A stretch of 64,000 nucleotides of DNA from the NCBI RefSeq assembly GCF_002289575.1, contig NZ_NTGA01000002.1:62001-126000 (forward strand), read 5' to 3'. A program made the translations under genes and the position numbers. The notes under the pieces were generated by a model. It saw nothing but the letters and a program-made list of their open reading frames with translations. It had not been told where the DNA came from and searched no databases. This document shows, in pieces, positions 19,559 to 27,203 of this stretch (the stretch's first letter is position 1; each line of letters opens with the position of its first letter). This stretch comes from Dietzia natronolimnaea. GTDB taxonomy: Bacteria > Actinomycetota > Actinomycetes > Mycobacteriales > Mycobacteriaceae.

Positions 19559-20770
19559 TCAGGTCTCGACGCGTCGGACAAGACCCGCGAGCAGGTCCGG
19601 AAACCGGGCCGACACGCCGCGGCGGGGAAGGGCGTTCAGCGCGTGGACCTGGCCGGGAAGGGCGTCGTGCCGACCGTCTACTAGGTGCTTGATCGCCACC
19701 AGCATCGCTTCGGGATGGGTGTCCAGAGCGCTGTGGCCGTTCTCGATGCGGGCGACCACCGGGTCCGGAGCGATCGAAGCCACGCGATCGGCGATGGCCG
19801 GCGGTGTGCGCAGATCCCTGGTTCCGCTGAGAAGCACCACCGGCCAGGTGAACCGGGAGGTCTCGCGACGGAGGTCGACCGGCTCCGCGTCGAACCCGGG
19901 AAACCGGTGCGCGAGCGGAGCATAGGTCAGAGCGGGATCCAGGGGCAGGCCGTCGGTGGGGGTGCCGTACCCCAACTCTCGGAAACCGATCGTCCCGGCG
20001 ATGTCGAACTCGTAGACCCCCGGCACGCGAGCGGGCGAACCACCCCGGGTCGCGTACGCCTCGAGCAGTTGCCAGGCCACGGTGTCCGGGGTCGGGAACC
20101 GCCCCCGTCCCCGCACCCTCCCCCGCAGTAGCGGACCGAGCAGCTCCGGCCCACCAAACTCATGGGCCGCGCGGATCACATCGAGCAGCCGCCGACCATC
20201 CTCCCCGCGCGCGTGGAGACGTCGCACATCTGCCGCGATGTCAGTGTCTGCCTCCCAGAACATCGAGCGAACGGCCCGCCGCTCCAGGTCGATGTCCGTC
20301 GACGACTGCAGCGCCGAGTCCAACAGCATCCCCGCGACGCGTTCCGGGTGCAGGGCGCCGAGACAGGACACGACGTAGCTCCCGTAGGAGGATCCGGCGA
20401 GGTGAGCCGAATCCACCCCCTCCCGATCGAGAACCGACGCGATGTCCCCGGCGACGGCGGCGACCCGCATGGCTGAATCCGGCAGGTCCCGCCCGGAGGT
20501 GTCGGTGCGGGAGAGGCCGACGCCCCTGTGCTCGACCATGATCAGGTCGAGCCCGAGGCGACCGGCCTGGCGCCTGAACCCGCGATAGGGAACCACCGAA
20601 CCCAGTCCCGGACCGCCGGGGACCACCACCGTCGGCCGGTGGGTACGTGGGCCGGTCCGCACGTAGGCCAGGTCGAATGCGGGCCCGCCGTCGTCGGCCG
20701 GTCGTCTGATGTGGCGCACTCCCGGGGTGCCGACCGCCAGAGACGACACCAGCGGGCGGTGCAGAATCAC
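19559..20770 (-). CDS. Alpha/beta hydrolase, proline iminopeptidase-like
   Basis: 403 residues from GTG 20770; TTG 20839 would add 23 residues made mostly of two tandem repeats, so the shorter form is preferred but not certain. The oxyanion motif is VVPGGPGLGS, the nucleophile elbow GSSYGSYV, the acid in SGTRDLRTPP and the catalytic His in ENGHSALD. This layout (GGPG, GxSxG) is typical of peptidase family S33, which releases N-terminal residues from small peptides. It lies downstream of an ATP-grasp gene on the same strand, so peptide or amide metabolism is a reasonable guess for the pair. Confidence 0.82.
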   Translation of the reverse strand: MILHRPLVSSLAVGTPGVRHIRRPADDGGPAFDLAYVRTGPRTHRPTVVVPGGPGLGSVVPYRGFRRQAGRLGLDLIMVEHRGVGLSRTDTSGRDLPDSAMRVAAVAGDIASVLDREGVDSAHLAGSSYGSYVVSCLGALHPERVAGMLLDSALQSSTDIDLERRAVRSMFWEADTDIAADVRRLHARGEDGRRLLDVIRAAHEFGGPELLGPLLRGRVRGRGRFPTPDTVAWQLLEAYATRGGSPARVPGVYEFDIAGTIGFRELGYGTPTDGLPLDPALTYAPLAHRFPGFDAEPVDLRRETSRFTWPVVLLSGTRDLRTPPAIADRVASIAPDPVVARIENGHSALDTHPEAMLVAIKHLVDGRHDALPGQVHALNALPRRGVSARFPDLLAGLVRRVET

Positions 20771-20801
20771 GGTCCCACCGACCGGCTCACCAGTCTTGAG
20801 C

Positions 20802-20837
20802 GGCGGGCCGGAGTCGACCGGCGGGCCGGTGTCGACC
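20802..20837 (-). repeat. 18-nt tandem repeat before the hydrolase gene
   Basis: 20802-20819 and 20820-20837 match at 17 of 18 positions. Read on the minus strand in the hydrolase frame they encode Val-Asp-(Thr/Ser)-Gly-Pro-Pro twice. They lie either at the extreme N-terminus of the hydrolase or, with the preferred start, in the gap after the ATP-grasp gene. Confidence 0.75.
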
Positions 20838-20875
20838 AAAAACGAGCGTCACGAGCACACCCGACCTCGCGATGC

Positions 20876-22087
20876 TCAGATCCGCTGTTCGTGAACGTCC
20901 TCGAGCGCGGCGGCGTCGGCCGCGCTCATACCCGTGATCGGTTCGCCGTTCCACACGATGTCGTCGCCCAGGGCCCCCAGCAGCTCCTTGCGCTGGCCGT
21001 GGCTCAGCTTGGCTCCGTGGACGAGTGTCGCGGGACTCCACATCATGGCGAACGAGTCGTGCCATCCCGACCCGACGTCCTTAACGTGGAGCAGGTCGTG
21101 CAGTGAGGTGGGCAGGTGCTTGAGCGGCTCGGCGAACGCGTCGGCGAGTACGGCAAGGCTGATCTGGCGCTCGACGCCCGGTTCGACGACGAACGGCTCG
21201 GGATTCTGACCGGTCAGCGCCTGCTCGAGTTCCTCGGCGCTGAGCAGGATGACGCCGTTGGTCGGACGGGGATTGCACTCGATGGCGTAGAACTGGCCGT
21301 CGTCGTCGACGAAATCGAAAGAGAGCTGGCCCGTGAATCCTTGATCGAGTGCCTCGACGATGCGTCTGGTGTAGTCGAGGGTGTCGGTGCTGTCGACGGC
21401 GAGAAAGGTGATGCCCGTACTGTGCGCCCACTGCTCGGGCGCTCGGTAGGTGCAGTGCGAGGTGACCCGGCCGTCCACGATGGTGCTGTAGGTGCACACC
21501 ATGGGCCCGTCGACGAAGGGCTGCACCAACCACGGCTGTTCTTCGGTGGGGTGGCAGTCGTCGACCGACATCTTGCCCGCCAGCGGGCCGGTGTTCGTCA
21601 GCAGGCCCACTCCTCCGCGAGAGAACGCCGCGCGGGCGAAGTAGCGCGGGTACTTGTCGATCGCGGCCAGTAGCGAGGCGTGGTCCGTGGCGACGATGGT
21701 CTCGGGGATCGGCACCCCGGACCGTTCCACCAGCCGCTGGAAGCTGGCCTTGTCGTGCAATTGGGCGAGCTTGGCAAAACTCCCGGCGAAAAGCGTGACC
21801 CCCTCGGGTAGATCGGCGGCCCGGGCGGCGAGGTAGAACACCTCCTCGAAGGTCGGGATGATCAGGTCGATCTCGTACTCGCCGACGATTCTGTTCACGT
21901 CCCGGATGAACTGGTCGGTGTCGTATCGGGGGGAGGCCGTGACGGCATGGCCCGCCAGGTACTTGGAATGACTGCCCGTTGCGCCCGAGTAGGTGTCGCT
22001 CGCCACCACGGTGTGACCACGGCTGCCGAGCTTGCGGATGATGTCCAGGGCGAAGGTGTTCCTGGAACTGGTGACGAGTACGCGCAT
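20876..22087 (-). CDS. ATP-grasp family protein of unknown substrate
   Basis: 403 residues from ATG 22087, with GAGAGGG just upstream. N-terminal Rossmann-like preATP-grasp fold (MRVLVTSSRNTFALDIIRKLG, then ASDTYSGATGSHSKY). The ATP-grasp core spans about residues 110-300, ending in the Mg-binding signature FDFVDDDGQF followed by IECNPRPTNG. The family ligates a carboxylate to an amine or thiol via an acyl-phosphate. It resembles carbamoyl-phosphate synthase-like, stand-alone ATP-grasp proteins rather than any pathway enzyme I know. The S33-type hydrolase gene follows about 100 bases downstream; a ligase and a peptidase together suggest making and unmaking of an amide. Confidence 0.8.
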   Translation of the reverse strand: MRVLVTSSRNTFALDIIRKLGSRGHTVVASDTYSGATGSHSKYLAGHAVTASPRYDTDQFIRDVNRIVGEYEIDLIIPTFEEVFYLAARAADLPEGVTLFAGSFAKLAQLHDKASFQRLVERSGVPIPETIVATDHASLLAAIDKYPRYFARAAFSRGGVGLLTNTGPLAGKMSVDDCHPTEEQPWLVQPFVDGPMVCTYSTIVDGRVTSHCTYRAPEQWAHSTGITFLAVDSTDTLDYTRRIVEALDQGFTGQLSFDFVDDDGQFYAIECNPRPTNGVILLSAEELEQALTGQNPEPFVVEPGVERQISLAVLADAFAEPLKHLPTSLHDLLHVKDVGSGWHDSFAMMWSPATLVHGAKLSHGQRKELLGALGDDIVWNGEPITGMSAADAAALEDVHEQRI

Positions 22088-22189
22088 GGTGGCCCTCTCA
22101 GAGGCGGTGAACACTGGTCATACTATTGCCGACCCGGGCGCAACCGGTCCCCAATCGGTACTACTGTCGAGACGACGAAATGGGGGCGC
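22088..22189. promoter_or_regulatory. Divergent promoter region, ATP-grasp / GAP-like gene
   Basis: Both genes must be transcribed from these 102 bases. The patch CATACTATTGCC (about 22119-22130) is AT-rich for this genome: TACTAT (22121-22126) could be a plus-strand -10, and its complement supplies TAGTAT or TATGAC for the minus strand. A second plus-strand option is TACTGT near 22162. Confidence 0.35.
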
Positions 22190-22891
22190 ATGCACGAGGT
22201 GGCGGGATGGATCGCGGCCGTGCCGACACTGATCGGGTTCGGTCTGGCGCTGGGACTGAGTCCCGCGCTCTACGGCGCGACCGCCGACATCCTCGCGCGG
22301 AACCAGAACGTGCGCGCGCGCATGACGTGGTTGCTCACGGGTCTGGCGTCCGGGGCCACCGCGCTCGCGCTGGTCCTCCACGGCGTCAACCCCGCGAATC
22401 TCGTGGATCACGTGCGCCAGCGCGGGGATGCGGTGGTGGAGAATCGCGACGTCGACCTGGTCGTGGGCGTGCTCTTGCTCATCCTGGCGTGTGCGATGGT
22501 GCTGTGGGTCCGGGTCGCCCCAACGCTCCCGCGACGCCCGGAACGGGCACCCGACCAGAGTTCGCCCCCGGCCGCGCTATTCGTGCTCGGGTTCACCTCG
22601 GCCGTCATCGGCCTGACCACATTGCCGATCATGTATCTCACCGGTCGGTTGGTGGAGAGCGTGAGCACGGATCCCGTCGTCAGGGTGTGTGCCTACCTCG
22701 TCTTCCTGGTCGCGCTGCTCGGGCCATTCATTCTCCTCGCGTGGCTGTGGTCACGTTTCCCCGTCGCGACCCGCAAGGTCACCGCGGCGTATGAACGGAT
22801 GCTCGGATGGGACACCCGCTGGGTGGCCTTTGGCGTGATGATGGTCGGCGGCGTCGCCCTGGTGGGATTCGCGACCCTGCCGCAGCGCTGA
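22190..22891 (+). CDS. GAP-like integral membrane protein (Sap family)
   Basis: 233 residues from ATG 22190. Six hydrophobic helices in two groups of three, joined by a polar loop at residues about 115-130. The layout and motifs (PTLIGFGLALGLSPALYG, then the second-half GFTSAVIGLTTLPIMYLTG) fit the GAP/Sap family, whose mycobacterial members help export glycolipids such as sulfolipid precursors and glycopeptidolipids. Here no lipid-synthesis gene is adjacent, so the cargo is open. Confidence 0.65.
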   Translation: MHEVAGWIAAVPTLIGFGLALGLSPALYGATADILARNQNVRARMTWLLTGLASGATALALVLHGVNPANLVDHVRQRGDAVVENRDVDLVVGVLLLILACAMVLWVRVAPTLPRRPERAPDQSSPPAALFVLGFTSAVIGLTTLPIMYLTGRLVESVSTDPVVRVCAYLVFLVALLGPFILLAWLWSRFPVATRKVTAAYERMLGWDTRWVAFGVMMVGGVALVGFATLPQR

Positions 22892-22929
22892 CCCTGCACC
22901 ACTGACCCTGCACCACTGACCCTGCGCCG
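22888..22929 (+). repeat. 14-nt tandem repeat, three copies, over a stop codon
   Basis: 22888-22901 and 22902-22915 are identical (CTGACCCTGCACCA); the third copy (22916-22929) differs at three positions. TGA at 22889, 22903 and 22917 falls in all three frames. The first TGA is the stop of the GAP-like gene. Confidence 0.88.
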
Positions 22930-22986
22930 ACGGTTAGGCGATCCTTAGCGACTGCCCTGACCAGGGGGTTTGAGAGACTTCTTGCC

Positions 22987-23334
22987 ATGGACCTCGTTTT
23001 TGACATCGTTCTGATCCTGCACTTCATCGGCCTGGCCGGAATCATCGGCGGGTGGCTCGCCACCATCAAGGCGCCGCTCGTGAACAAGGCGATCCTCCAC
23101 GGTGCGATCCTCCAGGTCGTGACCGGCTTGCTGCTGGTCGGCCTGCGCGAGATGCAGGACGTGGACCTCAACCACATGAAGATCGGGATCAAGCTGGTCA
23201 TCGCGATCGTCATCCTGGTCGTGGCGGTGATCGGCGTCCGCCGAGAGGCCAGGGCCGCGGGCAGCACGAGGACCCTGGCGAACGTCGCCGGCATCCTCGG
23301 AGTGGTCAACGTCGCCATCGCGGTCCTGGTCTGA
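22987..23334 (+). CDS. Small conserved-looking membrane protein, about four helices
   Basis: 115 residues. Hydrophobic segments at about 5-25, 37-53, 66-84 and 95-114 with short, partly basic loops (RREARAAGS). Similar small integral membrane proteins occur in corynebacteria and relatives, without assigned function. The 95-base leader holds the preceding gene's repeat array and a short imperfect inverted repeat TTAGG-CGAT-CCTTA. A terminator follows. It is probably transcribed on its own or with the GAP-like gene. Confidence 0.75.
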   Translation: MDLVFDIVLILHFIGLAGIIGGWLATIKAPLVNKAILHGAILQVVTGLLLVGLREMQDVDLNHMKIGIKLVIAIVILVVAVIGVRREARAAGSTRTLANVAGILGVVNVAIAVLV

Positions 23335-23377
23335 CGCGATCCGGGCCTGACCCAATCCTGGTCTGACACCAGCACTC
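23330..23377 (+). repeat. 16-nt degenerate tandem repeat, three copies, stop codon in each
   Basis: 23330-23345, 23346-23361 and 23362-23377. The first two match at 12 of 16 positions; the third keeps the CTGAC core. TGA at 23332 (the gene's stop), 23348 and 23364 fall in the three different frames, as at 17122-17169, although the unit sequences are unrelated. Confidence 0.65.
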
Positions 23378-23388
23378 GCCATCACGCG

Positions 23389-23416
23389 CCGCCCCTCGAC
23401 TCCGGTCGAGGGGCGG
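23389..23416 (+). terminator. Intrinsic terminator hairpin
   Basis: Eleven-pair perfect stem CCGCCCCTCGA / TCGAGGGGCGG with loop CTCCGG, followed by TCGTCGTTGTCT. It closes the small membrane protein gene and separates it from the HNH gene. Confidence 0.85.
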
Positions 23417-23487
23417 TCGTCGTTGTCTCGTGCCAGTAGCGTCGAGCCCGGGTGCCGAAGACACCGAGTTAGAGGGGGAGGCGCATC

Positions 23488-24117
23488 GTGACTATGGGGG
23501 AGACCGGAACCGGTGGTATGCCCGAGCAGCAGCCGTCCGTTGTCGACAAAGCCGAGGTCTTGGCTCGGGTAGCCACCGTGATCGACGCTGGCTATATGGA
23601 TTCGGGCCGCGAGATTCTGCAGGCCGACTACCCGTTCGCGCCGGTGATCAAGTCCGGTCGCCGCTACACCGACCGCCAGTGTCTGCACCTCTTCTACCGA
23701 GACGGTTTCCTCGACCGCTACAGCGGTCAGAGACTGGTGAATCCGGGTGCGCTGCGTTTGCTGTCCGCCCTTCTTCCCGAGGACTTCCCCGCACACCCGA
23801 ACTGGCTGATGTCGAAGACGCACTTCGCGTTCTGGGAACTGTTTCCTACCATCGATCATCTCGAGCCCGTTGCGCGAGGAGGAGTGGATGACGCCTCGAA
23901 TTGGGTCTGCACCTCGATGTTGCGAAACTCGGCGAAGGCTCATTGGACTATCCAGGAGCTGGGCTGGTCGCTTCACCCGCCGGGAGTCCATACCGACTGG
24001 GATGGCTTGACCGGCTGGTTCGTCCGGTACCTGCAGAATTACCCGGATATGCTCACACACGCGTATGTGGCCCGCTGGTTCCGAGCGTCGGCGGATGTCC
24101 GCTCGCAGTTGACCTGA
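23488..24117 (+). CDS. Orphan HNH endonuclease-like protein
   Basis: 209 residues from GTG 23488, with a very strong GGGGGAGG seven bases before; ATG 23494 is an alternative. The C-terminal half has an HNH-type core: DHLEPVARGG (residues 123-132, metal and general-base His), then Asn138 in ASNWV and Asn147 in RNSAK. The upstream segment (DGFLDRYSGQRL, then LPEDFPAHPNW) is family-typical. It should nick or cut DNA, but no methyltransferase, recombinase or toxin partner is adjacent. Its codon use looks less GC-rich than that of its neighbours (for example GCTATATGG and TGTTTCC), which hints at recent acquisition. It converges on the PLP decarboxylase gene, which begins at the next base. Confidence 0.75.
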   Translation: MTMGETGTGGMPEQQPSVVDKAEVLARVATVIDAGYMDSGREILQADYPFAPVIKSGRRYTDRQCLHLFYRDGFLDRYSGQRLVNPGALRLLSALLPEDFPAHPNWLMSKTHFAFWELFPTIDHLEPVARGGVDDASNWVCTSMLRNSAKAHWTIQELGWSLHPPGVHTDWDGLTGWFVRYLQNYPDMLTHAYVARWFRASADVRSQLT

Positions 24118-25710
24118 CTACTCCATCACGGCCGCGAGGTACGCCCGCACCAATCGCCCGCCCACCTCGGCCGGAAGGCGTTCGATCGCCGCGAGGAGCG
24201 GCGCCATGCCGTCGTCGTCGCCACCTGTCTCGCCGAGGACCCCGGACACCATCGCGTGCACGTCGTCCTCGGGGAGGGCCAGCAGATCACCGGGGGAGAG
24301 AGCGCCGGCCTCCAGCGCGGCCAGCACGTCGGCGAACGCCGCCGGGGGCGACGGATCCGGCAGCCCGCGTACCGCGTCGGCGGACGCCCGGGCCACGGTG
24401 AGGATCTCGTCCGTCAGGCGTTCGGTCACCGGGGTGATGGTGAGGTGGGACGACGACGGCAACGAGCCGCGTTCCTGGCGGTACGCAGGTTGCGCCTGCA
24501 CCGCGATGCCCCTCCGACCGCACTCGTCTGCCCACAGGTGGGGGTGGACCCGCTGGTCATCTCCGACGGAGCCGTCGGCCACCACGGCGATCAGGGGGCC
24601 CGGATCGGAGTCGATCACCCGCAGTCCCTCGATGCCGGACAAGCCCTCCACGAGAACCGCGGTCGCCCTGGCGGTGCGCGCCACCAGTTCGGACTGACCG
24701 TCGTCGCCCAGGGCCTCGAGCACGGCCCACGCGGCGGCCGCGGGCTCGAGGGGCTTGGACCCGGACAGGGTGGGGTTGACCACCGGGTAACCCGGCCAGT
24801 CGACGGTGGAGAACCAGGATGCGCGATGCCGGGTGCGGCCCCGGCTGAGCAGCACCGAGGTCCCTTTGGGCGCGAACCCGTACTTGTGCAGATCGGCGGA
24901 GATGCTGGTCACACGTCCGATCCGAAGATCCCAGGTCGAGCCCACCCCGCCCGGCCAGAAGGGCAGCACCAGCCCGCCCAGGCAGGCGTCAACGTGCAGT
25001 CCGATCCGCGGGTCGTGGTGCGCGTCGAGCCCGGCCGCGACCTGCTCCACCGGGTCGATCACACCGGTGGGGTAGGAGGAGGCCGAGCACACCACCAGGC
25101 AGGTGTCCCGATCCACGGCACCCAGGAGGTCCGCGGCGGACACGCGTCCCGAGGCGGGATCCACCTCGACGCCGACGAACCGCATCCCCAGGACGTGGGC
25201 GGCCTTGCGGAACGCCGCGTGGACGGTCACCGGGGCGACGATCGTCCCGCCACTACCCGGAGCCCTCCCCGCGACCTCGCGTGCCGCCAGACACGCCAGG
25301 ACGCAACTCTCGGTGCCGCCCGACGTCACGACACCGTGGACCTCGTCGTCGTCGACATCAGGACCGTCGCCGGGGTCCCCGCCCAGGATCGCGCGGACCC
25401 TCTGCACGATCTCCCGATGTATCCGCGCGACCGACCCGAACACGGTCGGGTCGAGGCCGTTGACGCCGTGCGCCAGACCGGCCGCGCGGACGGCCACCCG
25501 GTCCACCCCCTCCAGTCCCGAGTCGTAGACGTAGGACAGGACCCGGCCGCCGGTCGTCGGCGGGTCGGCCGCCCGTAACTCCTCCAGCGTCTCGAGGGCA
25601 GCCTCGCCCCTTCTCGCGATCAGGCTCTCCAGGGGATCGGCGTCGGGGTGGTCGACTGTCATGGGGAATCCGTCCGTCGTGCGCGGTAGGTCACGGGCTG
25701 GGTCAGTCAT
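24118..25710 (-). CDS. PLP-dependent decarboxylase / sphingosine-phosphate lyase-like enzyme
   Basis: 530 residues from ATG 25710, which overlaps the upstream transporter stop (ATGA); ATG 25662 is possible. Group II decarboxylase fold: TSGGTESCVLACLAAR in the PLP phosphate site, the aspartate region HVDACLGG, and the PLP lysine in SADLHKYGFAPKG. The sequence is closer to sphingosine-1-phosphate lyase and archaeal tyrosine/aspartate decarboxylases than to GadB. The last 90 residues form an extra Ala/Leu-rich helical tail. Coupling to a transporter suggests that substrate or product is imported or exported. Confidence 0.85.
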   Translation of the reverse strand: MTDPARDLPRTTDGFPMTVDHPDADPLESLIARRGEAALETLEELRAADPPTTGGRVLSYVYDSGLEGVDRVAVRAAGLAHGVNGLDPTVFGSVARIHREIVQRVRAILGGDPGDGPDVDDDEVHGVVTSGGTESCVLACLAAREVAGRAPGSGGTIVAPVTVHAAFRKAAHVLGMRFVGVEVDPASGRVSAADLLGAVDRDTCLVVCSASSYPTGVIDPVEQVAAGLDAHHDPRIGLHVDACLGGLVLPFWPGGVGSTWDLRIGRVTSISADLHKYGFAPKGTSVLLSRGRTRHRASWFSTVDWPGYPVVNPTLSGSKPLEPAAAAWAVLEALGDDGQSELVARTARATAVLVEGLSGIEGLRVIDSDPGPLIAVVADGSVGDDQRVHPHLWADECGRRGIAVQAQPAYRQERGSLPSSSHLTITPVTERLTDEILTVARASADAVRGLPDPSPPAAFADVLAALEAGALSPGDLLALPEDDVHAMVSGVLGETGGDDDGMAPLLAAIERLPAEVGGRLVRAYLAAVME

Positions 25711-27086
25711 GCGGGCTGGGTCCAACTCGGGTGTTCCCGGCCCAGTGCGCGGATGACCAGCAGACTGGCCCCGGTCAGCAGGGCAGGCACGAGGGAGAAG
25801 CCCAGGACGATCGCCCACAGGGCGGGTTCGGGCTGATCAGCGACGCCGCCCGAGCGGAAGCCGGTCACCGCCAGCAGCGCAAGCACCACGACGGGCCCCA
25901 GCGCCATGGATCCGGTCTCGGAGGCCGTCCATAGCCCGCTCATCGCGCCGCTGCGGCGACGGCCGCCCAGCTCGCGGTCCATGTCCGTGGTGTCGGGGAG
26001 CATCGACATGGGCAGAGCCTGCATCCCGGCGTAGGCCACCCCCGCGAGAGCGACCGGGATGTGCACCCACCACCCGGGCCACACCCCCGCGGGGATGAGC
26101 AGGAGAGCGGAGACGGTGAACAGCATCGTCGCCACCGCCAGAGCCGGGGCCTTGCCCCGGGCGTGGGCCAGGCGCGCCCACAGCGGCATCACCACCAGCG
26201 CGGGGGCGATCAGCGCGAGGAACAGCCCGGTCAACGCGGCCTCGTTGCCCAGGATGTAAGTGGCGACGTACTGTCCTCCTGCGAGCATCACCGCCGTAGC
26301 CACCGCCTGGAGGCAGAACAGGCCCACCAACAACCGGAACGGCCGGGTCACCCGCAGCGCGTCGAGACCGTCGCGGTACTGCCGGCCCAGGTCACCGACC
26401 TGGGCGTCCGCCCGCAGGATCGTCCGCCGGCCGGATCCCAGCGTGGCCCACAGCATGCCGCCGAGCATCAGGACGGAGACGCCGACCGCCATCACCACGT
26501 ACCCCGTCGCGCCTCCGCCCGCGGCCTCGCGCAGCGCGGGACCCCCGCCGCCCACCACGAGGATCGTCGCGGCCAGCACCGCCACCCGCCACGCGAGGAT
26601 CGTGACCCTCGCCGCCGAATCACCGGTCAGCTCCGCCGGGAGCGCGAGATAGGGGACCTGGAAACACGAGAACGCCAGCGAGGCCAGGAGGAAGAAGCCC
26701 ATCACCCAGACGCCGGCCAGCGCGGTGCCCCACTGGGTGGGCGCCGAGAAGGTCGCCACGAAGAGCAGTGGCAGCGCGAGCGCCCCGAACAGCATCAGCC
26801 CCGTGCGGTACCCGGTGCGGTGCGAGGCGCGGTCGGAGATCGCCCCGATCAGCGGGTACGCCAGGACGTCGATCACCTTGGGCACCAGGACGACCACCGT
26901 CGCCACTGCGGCGGCCACCCCGATCGAGTCGGTCAGATAGTAGGCGAGCACCAACCCGGGCAGGGTGCTGAACGCCCCCGTGCCCACGCTGCCGGCGGCG
27001 TACGAGGCGAGCATCCGACCCGAGGGCCCCCCGGTGGACGAGCCGTCAGCGCGCGCGGCGTCACCGTGCGCTCGAGTGGTGGTCAT
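25707..27086 (-). CDS. MFS transporter, GPH-like (MFS_2) family
   Basis: 459 residues with twelve hydrophobic helices and the loop signature of the glycoside-pentoside-hexuronide cation symporter group (PLIGAISDRASHRTGYRT between helices 2 and 3). N-terminal 24 residues are polar. It likely moves a small solute with a cation across the cytoplasmic membrane. Its stop codon overlaps the start of the PLP decarboxylase, so they form a two-gene operon. GPH members are usually sugar transporters, but related MFS_2 proteins carry lysolipids, which would fit a lyase of sphingoid-like substrates; this is speculation. Confidence 0.85.
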   Translation of the reverse strand: MTTTRAHGDAARADGSSTGGPSGRMLASYAAGSVGTGAFSTLPGLVLAYYLTDSIGVAAAVATVVVLVPKVIDVLAYPLIGAISDRASHRTGYRTGLMLFGALALPLLFVATFSAPTQWGTALAGVWVMGFFLLASLAFSCFQVPYLALPAELTGDSAARVTILAWRVAVLAATILVVGGGGPALREAAGGGATGYVVMAVGVSVLMLGGMLWATLGSGRRTILRADAQVGDLGRQYRDGLDALRVTRPFRLLVGLFCLQAVATAVMLAGGQYVATYILGNEAALTGLFLALIAPALVVMPLWARLAHARGKAPALAVATMLFTVSALLLIPAGVWPGWWVHIPVALAGVAYAGMQALPMSMLPDTTDMDRELGGRRRSGAMSGLWTASETGSMALGPVVVLALLAVTGFRSGGVADQPEPALWAIVLGFSLVPALLTGASLLVIRALGREHPSWTQPA

Positions 27087-27126
27087 GAACGGACTCTAAT
27101 TCCCGTCGACCGCACTCATCGTCGAA

Positions 27127-27176
27127 AAGGGCGTTCCGCACGCCTGGCTCTAACAAAACATGCTCGGAACGCTCTT
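27127..27176 (-). terminator. Probable terminator of the aldo-keto reductase gene
   Basis: Inverted repeat of 12 pairs with one G-T pair (27127-27138 with 27165-27176) around a 26-base loop. On the minus strand it is followed directly by TTTTCGAC. It lies between the reductase stop and the transporter start, so it could also be an operator for the transporter operon. Confidence 0.55.
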
Positions 27177-27203
27177 CTCGATGAGGATCGTGCCGGGCCC
27201 GCC

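Noticed and set aside
22932-22948. Possible DtxR/IdeR iron box (GGTTAGGCGATCCTTAG)
   Set aside because: Only about 12 of 16 compared positions fit the TTAGGTTAGGCTAACCTAA consensus and the dyad is broken; too weak to list as an operator.
17122-23377. CRISPR-like arrays
   Set aside because: The short repeats are directly tandem without spacers, with periods of 14-24, and no cas genes are present.
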